Source: Marinospirillum sp.
Lineage (GTDB): Bacteria; Pseudomonadota; Gammaproteobacteria; Pseudomonadales; Halomonadaceae
Assembly: GCF_014859565.1 (NCBI RefSeq)
Contig: NZ_JACUUA010000006.1
Location: 1-49,989, forward strand
Length of the DNA stretch: 49,989 nt
Direction: 5' to 3'
Part shown: piece after piece, positions 14,817-24,019 of the stretch
Layout of the letters: each line of letters begins with the position of its first letter
Numbering within the stretch: position 1 is the stretch's first letter
Translations under genes and position numbers: made by a program
Notes under the pieces: model-generated
Told to the model about the DNA's origin: nothing
Seen by the model: the letters and a program-made list of their open reading frames with translations, nothing else
Database searches by the model: none

Positions 14817-16496
14817 ATGAGCAAACAACCAAGCTACGTCAGCGGCACCAGTGAGCAACCCCTGCTGGGTATGACCATTGGTGATTTGTTTGACCAGACT
14901 GTTGCACGCTTTCCTGACAATGATGCGCTGATCTCACGCCATCAAAAACTGCGTTACACCTATAAAGAACTCCAGCAGGAGGTCAACCGGTGCGCTCGCG
15001 GCCTGATGAAAATGGGCATCACCCGTGGTGAACGTGTTGGCATCTGGTCACCCAACAACGCCCAGTGGTGTATCACCCAGTTTGCCACCGCCAAAATTGG
15101 TGCGGTACTGGTGAACATCAACCCCAGCTACCGTACCCACGAGCTGGAATATGCCCTGAAACAATCTGGCACCAATACTTTAATTCTGGAAGGTGTGTTC
15201 AAGGTATCCAACTACGCCGAGATGATCTGTGAGCTGGCACCGGAATTAAAAACCAGCACCACCCAAACCTTCCGCAGTGAACGCCTGCCAGAACTCAAAC
15301 GAGTCATCTGCCTGAATGATGATCTTGCCACCGAAGGTATGTACACCTGGTCGGATCTGATGTCCATGTATGATCAGGTCACAGAAGCGGAATTACACGA
15401 CCTGCAGAAAACCCTGCAGTTTGATGATCCGATCAACATCCAGTACACCTCCGGCACCACTGGTGCACCCAAGGGCGCAACCCTCTCTCACCACAACATC
15501 CTCAACAACGGTTATTTTGTTGGTGAAGGCATGAACCTGACCGAAAAAGACCGCATGGTGATTCCGGTGCCGCTTTATCACTGTTTTGGCATGGTGATGG
15601 GGAACCTGGGTTGTGTCACTCATGGTGCCACCATGATTTATCCATCCGATGGTTTTGATCCTGAATCAACCTTAAAAGCGGTGGAAGAAGAAAAAGCCAC
15701 TGCCCTGTATGGTGTGCCAACCATGTTTATTGCCGAGCTGGAGCATCCGAACTTTGACAAGTTCGATCTGCGTCATCTGCGTACCGGCATCATGGCAGGT
15801 TCCAACTGCCCGATTGAAGTGATGAAAAAAGTCATCGACAAGATGCACATGAAAGATGTAACCATCTGTTATGGCATGACGGAAACCAGCCCGGTGAGTT
15901 TCCAGACCCGTATGGATGCCCCGCTTGAAAAACGGGTGTCCACTGTCGGCACCATCCACCCCCACCTTGAGGTCAAGCTGGTTGATCCTGAGTCCGGTCA
16001 TGTGGTGGAGCGTGGCGAGAAGGGTGAACTCTGCACCCGTGGTTACAGTGTGATGCTGGGTTACTGGAACAATGAAGATGCCACAGAAAAATCCATCATC
16101 AACGGCTGGATGCACACCGGTGATCTGGCACAGATGGATGATGAAGGTTATGTTGCCATCACCGGACGTATCAAGGATATGATCATCCGTGGTGGTGAAA
16201 ACATCTATCCACGGGAGCTGGAAGAGTTTTTCTACACCCACCCGGCCATTTCTGATGTGCAGGTGATTGGTGTACCGGATCAGAAATACGGCGAAGAAGT
16301 GATGGCCTGGGTGAAAACCCACGAAGGAAAAACCCTGACCGAAGATGAATTACGTGCCTTCTGTAAAGGCAAAATTGCCCATTACAAAGTTCCGCGTTAT
16401 TTCAAATTCACTCAGGATTTCCCGATGACTGTCACCGGCAAGATCCAGAAGTTCAAAATGCGTGATGTCAGTATCGAGGAACTGGGACTGCGTTAA
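14817..16496 (+). CDS. AMP-binding acyl-CoA synthetase
   Basis: This 559-residue ANL-superfamily ligase activates a carboxylic acid to its CoA ester through an acyl-adenylate. Motifs: the P-loop [11 protein letters not shown] (210-220), [11 protein letters not shown] (about 352-362), the hinge [18 protein letters not shown] (about 450-467), and the C-terminal catalytic lysine in [11 protein letters not shown] (about 540-550). No signal or membrane segment is seen. Members of this group act on medium- or short-branched acids and often lie in LiuR regulons. Location next to the LiuR-like gene suggests activation of branched-chain acids; the exact substrate is not shown. Confidence 0.92.
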   Translation: MSKQPSYVSGTSEQPLLGMTIGDLFDQTVARFPDNDALISRHQKLRYTYKELQQEVNRCARGLMKMGITRGERVGIWSPNNAQWCITQFATAKIGAVLVNINPSYRTHELEYALKQSGTNTLILEGVFKVSNYAEMICELAPELKTSTTQTFRSERLPELKRVICLNDDLATEGMYTWSDLMSMYDQVTEAELHDLQKTLQFDDPINIQYTSGTTGAPKGATLSHHNILNNGYFVGEGMNLTEKDRMVIPVPLYHCFGMVMGNLGCVTHGATMIYPSDGFDPESTLKAVEEEKATALYGVPTMFIAELEHPNFDKFDLRHLRTGIMAGSNCPIEVMKKVIDKMHMKDVTICYGMTETSPVSFQTRMDAPLEKRVSTVGTIHPHLEVKLVDPESGHVVERGEKGELCTRGYSVMLGYWNNEDATEKSIINGWMHTGDLAQMDDEGYVAITGRIKDMIIRGGENIYPRELEEFFYTHPAISDVQVIGVPDQKYGEEVMAWVKTHEGKTLTEDELRAFCKGKIAHYKVPRYFKFTQDFPMTVTGKIQKFKMRDVSIEELGLR

Positions 16497-16523
16497 ACTC
16501 CCGGAACTCGGCAACACCATCAA

Positions 16524-16548
16524 GCCTGCCCCTAGCGGCAGGCTTTTT
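16524..16548 (+). terminator. Rho-independent terminator after the acyl-CoA synthetase
   Basis: GCCTGCC (16524-16530) and GGCAGGC (16537-16543) form a 7-bp stem with a 6-base loop, followed by TTTTT (16544-16548). It begins 27 bases after the stop codon. Confidence 0.88.
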
Positions 16549-16599
16549 CACTTTTTCATCCCTGTTATTACTGGAAATAATCCCTTTCCGGCAGTAGGT

Positions 16600-16723
16600 T
16601 GCGAGAAGGAAACGCCACCAATGTGACCGAATAAGATCAGCAGGGATGGATGACTTTCTGGCCAAACCCTACCGCTTGCAGGATCTTACTGAACTGTTTC
16701 AACGCGGGCTGTATGATGAATGA
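16600..16723 (+). pseudogene. Remnant of a response-regulator receiver domain C-terminus
   Basis: The plus strand at 16646-16723 reads MDDFLAKPYRLQDLTELFQ and ends at a TGA (16721-16723). GMDDFLAKPY followed by a helix is the conserved end of receiver domains of hybrid kinases; the lysine is the switch Lys. Just upstream, in another frame, GNATNVTE followed by a stop fits the preceding receiver segment (ALTGNAT type). So the fragment has a stop codon and a frameshift. It overlaps the 3' end of the convergent GGDEF gene by 25 bases. It is probably left over from a deleted hybrid histidine kinase. Confidence 0.65.
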
Positions 16724-18015
16724 AGTGCATAGCGGTTTTTGCCCGCTTTTTTGGCTTCGTACATGGCTTCATCTGCCTGGTCCAGCAGTTGCTGGGCATC
16801 CACATCCTGCTGCTGCGGGAAAAAGGTCACACCAATACTGGCGGTTACCGCCAGTGGTTTTCCTTCCCAGATGACCGGCTCAGATATAGCTAGCTGCAAA
16901 CGCTCCAGCAGCTTTTCCAGTGATGGATGATCCGGCTGCAGCTCCAGCACCAGTGCAAACTCATCACCACCAAAACGCGCCAGAGTATCTTCATCACGCA
17001 GGCACTCACTCATACGATCTGCCAGCTGCTGCAACAGGTAATCTCCTGCCGCGTGCCCATGGTTATCGTTCACTGGTTTAAACCCATCCAGATCCAGAAA
17101 AGCCACCGCCAGTCTGGAGTTATGGCGACGTGCGTAAGCCATCGACTGGCTTAAACGATAAGAGAACAACACCCGATTGGGAAGACGGGTCAGAGCATCA
17201 AAATGTGCCAGATGTTCCAGCTGGGATTGTTGTGCCTTTTGTTCAGTGATATCAGTGAACAGACAAACATACTGACGAATACTACCACCGGCATCCCTGA
17301 CACAACTGATGGTCATGCTTTCCACAAAAACCTCACCACTTTTGCGGCGATTCCAGATTTCACCCTGCCAGCTGCCTTCTTCTTTTAAAATTCGTCTGAA
17401 GTCATCATAAAAAGCCGTGTCATGGTGACCGGAACTCAGCAGACTGGGTTTCTGACCAACGGCCTCTTCACGGGTATAACCGGTAATACGGGTAAAAGAT
17501 TGATTCACTTCCAGAATCACGGCATCAGCATCGGTAATCATGATGCCTTCACGGGCATGCTGAAAAACAGTCAGCGCAAGGCGTTCACTGGTGTCCCGCT
17601 CATGGCGTAACAAGGCATAACGTATAGCCTTGCGCAACAGGCTGCCTTCAGAGCCTTTGATCAGAAAATCTTCTGCTCCGGCTTCAATGGCCATCTGGGT
17701 AGCCTGATAATCATCCAGTCCGGTTAACACCACTACTGGTACATCTGGAATCAAACGACGACATAAGCGTACTGTTTCTGTGCCGGTAGAATCCGGTAAA
17801 TTCAGATCCAACAGCACCACATTTGGTTGCAACTGCTCACTGCGAATTTTCTGTTGTGCTTCTTTCAGGCTGGCAGCCTGAATCACCACAAAAGCATCAG
17901 CTTTGCGTTCCAGCAGCTGAAGATGTACCAATTGGGCATCACCCGGATCATCTTCAATTAACAACACCACAGGAACCCGGTTTCTGGCTGCCTGATATTC
18001 TGTTGGTTCCTGCAT
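16699..18015 (-). CDS. REC-PAS-GGDEF response regulator, diguanylate cyclase
   Basis: This 438-residue protein has a receiver domain (about 15-130, phospho-acceptor Asp70 in VVLLDLNLPD), a PAS domain (about 145-260, with RRKSGEVFVE), and a GGDEF domain (about 265-435). The active motif GGDEF (349-353) and the inhibitory I-site RDED (340-343) are intact, so it should make c-di-GMP and be feedback-inhibited. The start at 18015 is chosen because GGAG lies a few bases upstream; ATG 18027 and a far-upstream ATG inside the previous gene are less likely. It is the output of the SBP-kinase-receiver operon. Confidence 0.9.
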   Translation of the reverse strand: MQEPTEYQAARNRVPVVLLIEDDPGDAQLVHLQLLERKADAFVVIQAASLKEAQQKIRSEQLQPNVVLLDLNLPDSTGTETVRLCRRLIPDVPVVVLTGLDDYQATQMAIEAGAEDFLIKGSEGSLLRKAIRYALLRHERDTSERLALTVFQHAREGIMITDADAVILEVNQSFTRITGYTREEAVGQKPSLLSSGHHDTAFYDDFRRILKEEGSWQGEIWNRRKSGEVFVESMTISCVRDAGGSIRQYVCLFTDITEQKAQQSQLEHLAHFDALTRLPNRVLFSYRLSQSMAYARRHNSRLAVAFLDLDGFKPVNDNHGHAAGDYLLQQLADRMSECLRDEDTLARFGGDEFALVLELQPDHPSLEKLLERLQLAISEPVIWEGKPLAVTASIGVTFFPQQQDVDAQQLLDQADEAMYEAKKAGKNRYALHSSYSPR

Positions 18016-18031
18016 CACAAACTCCATGTAA

Positions 18032-18460
18032 TCAGTGTCGTGGAAGTTGTACCAAAGAAATCCAGTAACCCTCAAGCTGTTGCACCTGATGGATAAAATG
18101 ATCAATTTCAATTGGTTTAACAATAAACCCGGCAGCACCCAGATCATAAGAAGCAATAATGTCACTTTCTGCGTCCGATGTGGTGAGTACCACTATCGGT
18201 ATACGCCGCAGGCTGTCATGGCTTTTGATGGCTTTTAGAAAAGCCCGGCCATCCATACGCGGCATATTTAAATCCAGCAGAATCAGATCTGGACGGTCTT
18301 CTTTACCCGCCAGCAGATCATCCATAGCGGCCTGACCATCTTCCACATGACGCAGATTCAGCAGCACCCGCGCTTCATTAAAAGCTACCCGTGTCAGGTG
18401 GGCATCTGCCGGGTCATCTTCCACCAGCAGCACACAAAACAGTTTATCCGTATCAGTCAT
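18032..18460 (-). CDS. Stand-alone receiver (Rcp1-like response regulator)
   Basis: This 142-residue single-domain receiver has the acidic pocket EDD (14-16), phospho-acceptor Asp63 in LILLDLNMPRMDG, the conserved Thr in VVLTTSD (about 94-100), and the switch Lys in VKPIEID. The type resembles Rcp1 regulators paired with phytochrome-type kinases. There is no output domain, so it may act as a shuttle or as a competitor for phosphate with the REC-GGDEF protein. Its start overlaps the kinase stop by four bases (ATGA). Confidence 0.92.
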   Translation of the reverse strand: MTDTDKLFCVLLVEDDPADAHLTRVAFNEARVLLNLRHVEDGQAAMDDLLAGKEDRPDLILLDLNMPRMDGRAFLKAIKSHDSLRRIPIVVLTTSDAESDIIASYDLGAAGFIVKPIEIDHFIHQVQQLEGYWISLVQLPRH

Positions 18461-20286
18461 ACAAAATTATCCTGTGGAATTTCAAAAACGAATTCACAAC
18501 CACCCATTTCACTCTCCTTAACCTGCAGATCACCACCGGACAGCTGCAGAATACGCCGCGCCAATGCCAACCCCACGCCGTTTCCGGGAATGCCACTACT
18601 CACAGAAACCAGTCGCACAAACAGTTGTAACACCTGTTCACGGTATTCCGGGGCAATGCCCAAGCCATTATCAGCAAATCGGAAGCGATATCCCTTTTCA
18701 TAGGCTTCTACTGTGATCAGCATCTGAAGTGGACGCTCAGCATTACGATAAATGATGGCATTATCCAGAAAAATACTCAGCAGCTGAACAAAACGTGAAC
18801 GAACAAAAACCAGTACAGGTAAAGATTGTGGAACACTCACCTGTGCACCGCACTCCTGCAAACGCGGTGCAAAAGTCTTACTCCGCAACAACTCATCCAG
18901 CACCTGCTGGGCAGAAAACTGTTCCGGGATTGCCAGGTTTTGTTCCACCGCCAGATAACGCTGTACATCCCGCACCAGCAGGCTCAATCTTTCTGCCTGC
19001 TGATGAATAAAGGCCACCGAGGTACGACTGTCTTCATCCGGCAGCACCTCAGATTTTTTATTCAAGCGATCAGCAAACACCATTAAACGTCGTGTCGGCT
19101 CCTGAAAGTGATGCGCCATGATTTCACTCAGGCGTTGCAGATCAAGGTTGGCAGCCGTTAAACCGGCCTCCCGCTGACGAATTTCTTCTGCCATGCGGTT
19201 GGTTGCAGCCGCCAGCTGACCCAATTCATCATGACTGCTCAGTTTTAACGGCTGCTGATAATGGCCCTGACGCAACAATTCAACACCCTGCACCAGCCCA
19301 GACAAGGGCTGAGTCACAATGCGGCGCAATAACAACAAACTCAGTGGCAAGACCAAAAGTGCTGTCACCAGCATTGCCAGCAGCAATGATTGCCGGGTTG
19401 CCGAGCGGGATTCCTCATACATGCTCTCGGGATAATGCAGGCGTACCCAGAAGGGCGTTTGAGCAAACTGAGTGAAATGCTGCAAACCGTAAAAACCACC
19501 CTCTGCCTGATAAAAATTACCAGGGGTCTGACCTTGCGGCAGTTGATCAAACTCGGTATAGAGTTTCACATCCAGAAAACCCATCAATTGGCGATCAATA
19601 AAATCTCGATCCAGCTGGAAAATCAACACCAGATGCCCCACCAGGCGTTGTGACTGATTACTGATAGAGCGATAAATTGGATTACGATAGGCCATTAACA
19701 AGGTGTTATCACTGAAAAACAGGCTGATACCCAGGGGCAGATCCTGATGCTGCTGATAACGCAGGCTGATTTCTTGCTGCTGTTGATCGGATGACCAGTG
19801 GGCAGCATTTATTTCCTGCACCAGTGTATGGGGTTGTTGATTGTGATAACTCTGTAAACCCTGCAGCACCAGAGGTGGGTGATTCAGTGCAAAGCTATAA
19901 GGCTCCATATCCAGCCCGTACAAAAAGGCTTCATGCGCACGACCCGTCTGAACTGCAGACAACAAGCGTTGTGCCAGCTGGCGTTTTTCTTCATCAAACA
20001 CCAGTGCCTGATAATTGTTCGGTTGCTGAAAACGACCAATCAAATCCATCGAAGCAATCAAAGGTTCGGACGATGACAAGAGTTCAGCTTCAATCGTCAG
20101 AGTCTCAGACACTTCTTCCGTTGCCAATTTAATACGTTTAAAACCCTCTCTGATTTCTGCCTGGGCTGCATCTCGATGGTATTGCAGCAACTGCCGATCA
20201 ATCAGATACCCCGCCAGTAATAACGAACCCAACGCCACTGCCAGAGTGAACATCAGCAGCTTGTTTCTGATGGTTAGGGCAGGCAT
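18457..20286 (-). CDS. Membrane sensor histidine kinase
   Basis: This 609-residue kinase has two membrane helices (about 9-28 and 300-321) that flank a periplasmic sensor domain of about 270 residues. A HAMP domain (about 322-375), a HisKA-like domain with MAHHFQEPTRR (His392 likely phosphorylated; compare the SHDLQEP box of phytochrome-type kinases), and an ATPase domain (FLDNAIIYRN 506-515, DNGLGI, GNGVGLALA) follow. Its ATG overlaps the stop of the periplasmic binding protein by one base. This suggests that the binding protein docks on the sensor domain, as LuxP does on LuxQ or TorT on TorS. Confidence 0.92.
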   Translation of the reverse strand: MPALTIRNKLLMFTLAVALGSLLLAGYLIDRQLLQYHRDAAQAEIREGFKRIKLATEEVSETLTIEAELLSSSEPLIASMDLIGRFQQPNNYQALVFDEEKRQLAQRLLSAVQTGRAHEAFLYGLDMEPYSFALNHPPLVLQGLQSYHNQQPHTLVQEINAAHWSSDQQQQEISLRYQQHQDLPLGISLFFSDNTLLMAYRNPIYRSISNQSQRLVGHLVLIFQLDRDFIDRQLMGFLDVKLYTEFDQLPQGQTPGNFYQAEGGFYGLQHFTQFAQTPFWVRLHYPESMYEESRSATRQSLLLAMLVTALLVLPLSLLLLRRIVTQPLSGLVQGVELLRQGHYQQPLKLSSHDELGQLAAATNRMAEEIRQREAGLTAANLDLQRLSEIMAHHFQEPTRRLMVFADRLNKKSEVLPDEDSRTSVAFIHQQAERLSLLVRDVQRYLAVEQNLAIPEQFSAQQVLDELLRSKTFAPRLQECGAQVSVPQSLPVLVFVRSRFVQLLSIFLDNAIIYRNAERPLQMLITVEAYEKGYRFRFADNGLGIAPEYREQVLQLFVRLVSVSSGIPGNGVGLALARRILQLSGGDLQVKESEMGGCEFVFEIPQDNFV

Positions 20287-21200
20287 TAAAATATGGGCTC
20301 CAGTGAGACCGCTGTGGCAGGAGTCACTGGCTGACAGGCAATTTCAACCTGCCGGGGAACACTTTCTCCATTTAGTATCCTAATCGCCAGCTCGGCGCCT
20401 TCACGCCCACCAGTGGGAAAGGTAAAACTCAGCGCCTGCTGCCCCAGCAACAAGGCTTCTCTTGCTTCACGGATATAATCTATACCCACCAGCGGCACCT
20501 GTTGTAAATCCATACCATGCAACTGCATGGCCATACGCGCCCCAGCTGCCATGCTGTCACTCTGGGCATAAACGGCATCAAAACTTTCACCGGATGCCAG
20601 CAAGGCATCAACAGCCAGAATCGCATCTGCCCGCAAAAAGTTGGCGGTGCGTTTGATCAGGGTAATATCCGGGTGTTTCTTAATCACCGCTTCAAATCCC
20701 TGCCCACGATCCAAGGTGGTACTGGCACCCGCCACCCCTTCCAGCATCAGGATACGCCCCTGCCCTTGCAAAGCCTTTACCAGATACTCTGCTGCTTGTT
20801 GTCCGATGGCACGATTATCGTGATAAACATAACTGGTATAACTCTCATCACTGACACCCCGCGACAGCAGAATCACCGGAATCCCCGACTCATACACCTG
20901 CCGGATAACCGGGGTTAGTGCCTGCTGATCTCTGGGGCTGGTGATTAACAGATCAACTCCTTTTGCGGCCAGATCCTCAATATGCTTGGCCTGCAAGGCT
21001 GTTTTCCCCTGAGCATCGGTGACAATAAACTGGATATTCGGGTGTTGTGCTAATACCGCCTGTACCTCCTGCACCTGAACCTTGCGCCAGTCATTAGCCA
21101 GGGTATCCTGAGCAAAACCCACCACAAAACGGGGTTCCGCGCTGCTGATGCCTGCAACAACCAGCATTAGCATCACCAACGCCAGACGCAGCACACTCAT
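20286..21200 (-). CDS. Periplasmic ribose-type substrate-binding protein
   Basis: This 304-residue protein starts with a signal peptide (cleavage likely after ISSA, near 21) and continues as a type I periplasmic binding protein (Peripla_BP_4/LacI-like): FVVGFAQDTLANDW, DLLITSPRD, VYHDNRAIGQQAAEYL, DAVYAQSDSMAAGARMA and VGIDYIREA. No ABC permease or ATPase is nearby; instead a kinase gene follows with a one-base overlap. So it is most likely a sensor component that presents a small ligand to the kinase. The ligand, perhaps a sugar or autoinducer, cannot be named. Confidence 0.9.
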   Translation of the reverse strand: MSVLRLALVMLMLVVAGISSAEPRFVVGFAQDTLANDWRKVQVQEVQAVLAQHPNIQFIVTDAQGKTALQAKHIEDLAAKGVDLLITSPRDQQALTPVIRQVYESGIPVILLSRGVSDESYTSYVYHDNRAIGQQAAEYLVKALQGQGRILMLEGVAGASTTLDRGQGFEAVIKKHPDITLIKRTANFLRADAILAVDALLASGESFDAVYAQSDSMAAGARMAMQLHGMDLQQVPLVGIDYIREAREALLLGQQALSFTFPTGGREGAELAIRILNGESVPRQVEIACQPVTPATAVSLEPIF

Positions 21201-21242
21201 ATTGATCGCTCCAGTGAGGTATCCGAATGTCCATCGTGATGA

Positions 21243-22892
21243 TTAATCCATATACACCTTGAACTGTTTACGCAACTCGTCAATCACCTGGGTGGTTTCC
21301 TGTACATGCTGGGATGCAGTCAGTGCCTGCAGAGCCTGAGCCGCATTACCATCCGCCAGTCGTGCAATACCTTCCACGGTTTCCGCGACTTCACGCGCTG
21401 CCATTGCCTGCTCCTGCAGCACTATCTGAATATCCTGAGTGGCCTGTACCACACGCTGAGTTTCCTGCTCAATTTCACCCACCGACTGTCCGGCACGTTT
21501 GGCTTTTTCAACACCGGCTTCCACACGCTCCACACTGTCCTGCATCTCACCTGCAGCTTCTTCCGTGCGCTTCTGGATCTGACTGACCATACTGGTGATT
21601 TCCACCGTGGAATGAGCCGTACGTTCAGCCAGATTACGAACCTCATCGGCCACCACCGCAAAACCCCGGCCATGTTCACCGGCTCTTGCTGCTTCAATGG
21701 CAGCATTTAATGCCAGCAGGTTGGTTTGTTCAGCAATTTCACGAATGGTTGAAACAATCTGGCCGATATTATCAGACAGCTGCTCCAGGTCTTTCATCTT
21801 GCTGGCTGATGCCTTGACTGTACCCGCAATGCCTGCAATCTCCTGAGTGCTGGCATAGACCGCCTCAGCACCGGACTGAGAGACTTCACCAGCAGAAATG
21901 GAGGCCGCATGGGCTGCATCAGCGTTTTCACCAATCTGATCCACTGAAGCACTCAGCTCTTCCAGCGCTGCAGCCATGCTGGCAGAAGCATTGGACTGCT
22001 CCTGGGCACCGGAGGCGGTCTGCTGACTGGCATCCAGCATTTCACTGGCCGCCTGTGTCAGCACCTTCGAGGACTGGGTGATCTGGAACACGATTTCAAA
22101 CAGACGGTTACGCATCATCATTACGGCATTAAACACACTGCCAATTTCATCAAACTTGCCGATGGCTGTTTTACCCACCAGATTACCGGAACCGATTTCC
22201 AGTGTGACTTTTTTAAGTTTTTCCAGGCGTTTAACGTTGCTGCGCAGCACCAGATACAACCACAACAACGCCACAAAACCACTGACACCCAGAGCAACCA
22301 GCAAAGGAATCAACGCCTGTTCCACCACGGTATCGGTGATTGCTATAAACTGCCACACTGTAACCACCAGCATGGTGAGCATAAACAAGAACATAGGCAA
22401 TAAAGCCGTGGTGGTCAGGCTGAGGTTGATGTAGGTCTCTTTAATACGCGATCCTATACCACTCAGAACATAACCACCGGATAAACGGTGAGAACTGCCC
22501 TCACGCATGGCCTTGTACAGAGCTTCTGCCTGCTGCACTTCTTCACGGGTGGGCTTCAAGCGCACACTGACATAACCACCATCCTCGCGGGGTGTGGCTG
22601 TGGCTTTTACCCAGTAGTGATCACCGTTTTTACGGCGATTTTTAACCATACCCTGCCAGGCGCGCCCGGATTTAAGGGTTTGCCACATATCACGAAAAGC
22701 TTCTGCAGGCATGTCAGGGTGACGAATCATGTTGTGCGGCTTGCCGATCAATTCTTCACGAGTGAAACCGGCGTACTCCACAAACTCGTCATTCACATAT
22801 ACGATATTTCCCTGAGAATCCGTATGGGAAATAATGGCGCAGTCAGATCGGACGGTGAATTCTTTCTGGGTAACGGGTTGGTTGTTACGCAT
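21243..22892 (-). CDS. Aer-like methyl-accepting chemotaxis protein with PAS domain
   Basis: This 549-residue chemoreceptor has an N-terminal PAS domain (about 15-125: [43 protein letters not shown]), two close membrane helices (about 165-187 and 192-214) with almost no periplasmic loop, a HAMP-like segment, and a signalling domain with the hairpin tip [19 protein letters not shown]. This is the Aer/PAS type that senses redox or energy state inside the cell through FAD. It lies 42 bases upstream of the binding-protein gene on the same strand and may be co-transcribed with it. Confidence 0.94.
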   Translation of the reverse strand: MRNNQPVTQKEFTVRSDCAIISHTDSQGNIVYVNDEFVEYAGFTREELIGKPHNMIRHPDMPAEAFRDMWQTLKSGRAWQGMVKNRRKNGDHYWVKATATPREDGGYVSVRLKPTREEVQQAEALYKAMREGSSHRLSGGYVLSGIGSRIKETYINLSLTTTALLPMFLFMLTMLVVTVWQFIAITDTVVEQALIPLLVALGVSGFVALLWLYLVLRSNVKRLEKLKKVTLEIGSGNLVGKTAIGKFDEIGSVFNAVMMMRNRLFEIVFQITQSSKVLTQAASEMLDASQQTASGAQEQSNASASMAAALEELSASVDQIGENADAAHAASISAGEVSQSGAEAVYASTQEIAGIAGTVKASASKMKDLEQLSDNIGQIVSTIREIAEQTNLLALNAAIEAARAGEHGRGFAVVADEVRNLAERTAHSTVEITSMVSQIQKRTEEAAGEMQDSVERVEAGVEKAKRAGQSVGEIEQETQRVVQATQDIQIVLQEQAMAAREVAETVEGIARLADGNAAQALQALTASQHVQETTQVIDELRKQFKVYMD

Positions 22893-23035
22893 ATTCTATG
22901 CTCCTGTTGAAGCTGCTATTTTTATAAACACATATTAGCCCAACCAGTCACAAGATAAAAATGCATCAAGTCATGAAAAGCGAAGAAAACCCCGTACTTT
23001 GAAACATTCCTGATACATTTGAACTGATAAGATGC

Positions 23036-23875
23036 CTAATCAAAACCGGATTGTTTCAGGATGTTCTGGCTTGCTGGTTCAAAAAGTTGCTGCCAGAAGT
23101 GTTTAACATCCATGCGTGCACTGCCAGCACGGGTCAGAGCTGCGGCATAAAGGATGGCAGAGTGGTGGTTACCTTGGAGCTTGAGTACATCCCGCTGTTG
23201 TTGAATGCCACCCTCGATAATGCGCTGCCAGGGCAAAAAACCCATGGGGATTTCACCTGTTTCGATCAGATTGTAAAGATCCTGGAATTCAGTAGTGGTT
23301 TTCAGGCGAGGCTCCATGCTGCGCAACATTTCTCCGCGCTCCAACACCTCTCTGGCAGCCTGATGTTGCATGGTGTGTTCCGGCATTAGTCCTATCGGGC
23401 CATTTTGCAGGTTGATGACAGTCAGGCTGCGAGCACTTTCCAGCGGCGCCCACAGACCAATACGGCCAATCGCCAGAACACGAGCCTCAGTGGCATGTTT
23501 TTGTGCCAGCAGTTCATGTGCCTGCGCCATTTGGTCAAGGATCACCAGATCAAAGGTTTCACCGTGTTCCATCAGATTGACAAAGTCCTGATAGCTGCCC
23601 TGATGAATGCGGAATGGACGGTTATTTTGTTGCTGGTATTGGTCAATAATTCGGTTAATTGTCCAATAAAAGCTGGGATTGACCATCAGTCGGATCAGGT
23701 TAGGGTCTTCTTCATCACGGCGGTTTTCTTTTGAGTCCGGCACAAAGCCCTGAAAGTTGAACTGGCTCATCGGCAGATTGGATTGGTTCATGCGGCTGGC
23801 ATAGAGTGGCAAGCTAACCACTAATCCAAGGATCAGGGTGATCAGAATATTCAGAGTGGTTTTCCGTTTTGTCAT
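23036..23875 (-). CDS. ModA-like periplasmic binding protein (PBP type 2)
   Basis: This protein of about 279 residues starts at 23875, giving a good signal peptide (MTKRKTTLNILITLILGL, cut near LYAS). A start at 23908 would add 11 polar residues. The body resembles molybdate-type binding proteins: FRIHQGSYQDFVNLMEHGE, FDLVILDQMAQAHELL, and the closing helix with FEPASQNILKQSGFD. No modBC genes are adjacent, so transport cannot be claimed. Its partner may be the Aer-like receptor or nothing local. The family link is moderate. Confidence 0.7.
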   Translation of the reverse strand: MTKRKTTLNILITLILGLVVSLPLYASRMNQSNLPMSQFNFQGFVPDSKENRRDEEDPNLIRLMVNPSFYWTINRIIDQYQQQNNRPFRIHQGSYQDFVNLMEHGETFDLVILDQMAQAHELLAQKHATEARVLAIGRIGLWAPLESARSLTVINLQNGPIGLMPEHTMQHQAAREVLERGEMLRSMEPRLKTTTEFQDLYNLIETGEIPMGFLPWQRIIEGGIQQQRDVLKLQGNHHSAILYAAALTRAGSARMDVKHFWQQLFEPASQNILKQSGFD

Positions 23876-24019
23876 TGTCCATTCGCTGTTGGCGGTTTTA
23901 ACTGTCATGCCTGTAATCTTACCGGCTGAAATGGCGTTTGCCTATCGCTCTTTTGCTTCGGTACTGTTACCCTTCCGACCTTTTATTTTGCATCGTTTAA
24001 CGGATTACCAAGGCTACTG

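Noticed and set aside
15672..16322. 216-residue minus-strand frame
   Set aside because: Shadow of the acyl-CoA synthetase; histidine-rich composition reflects antisense reading.
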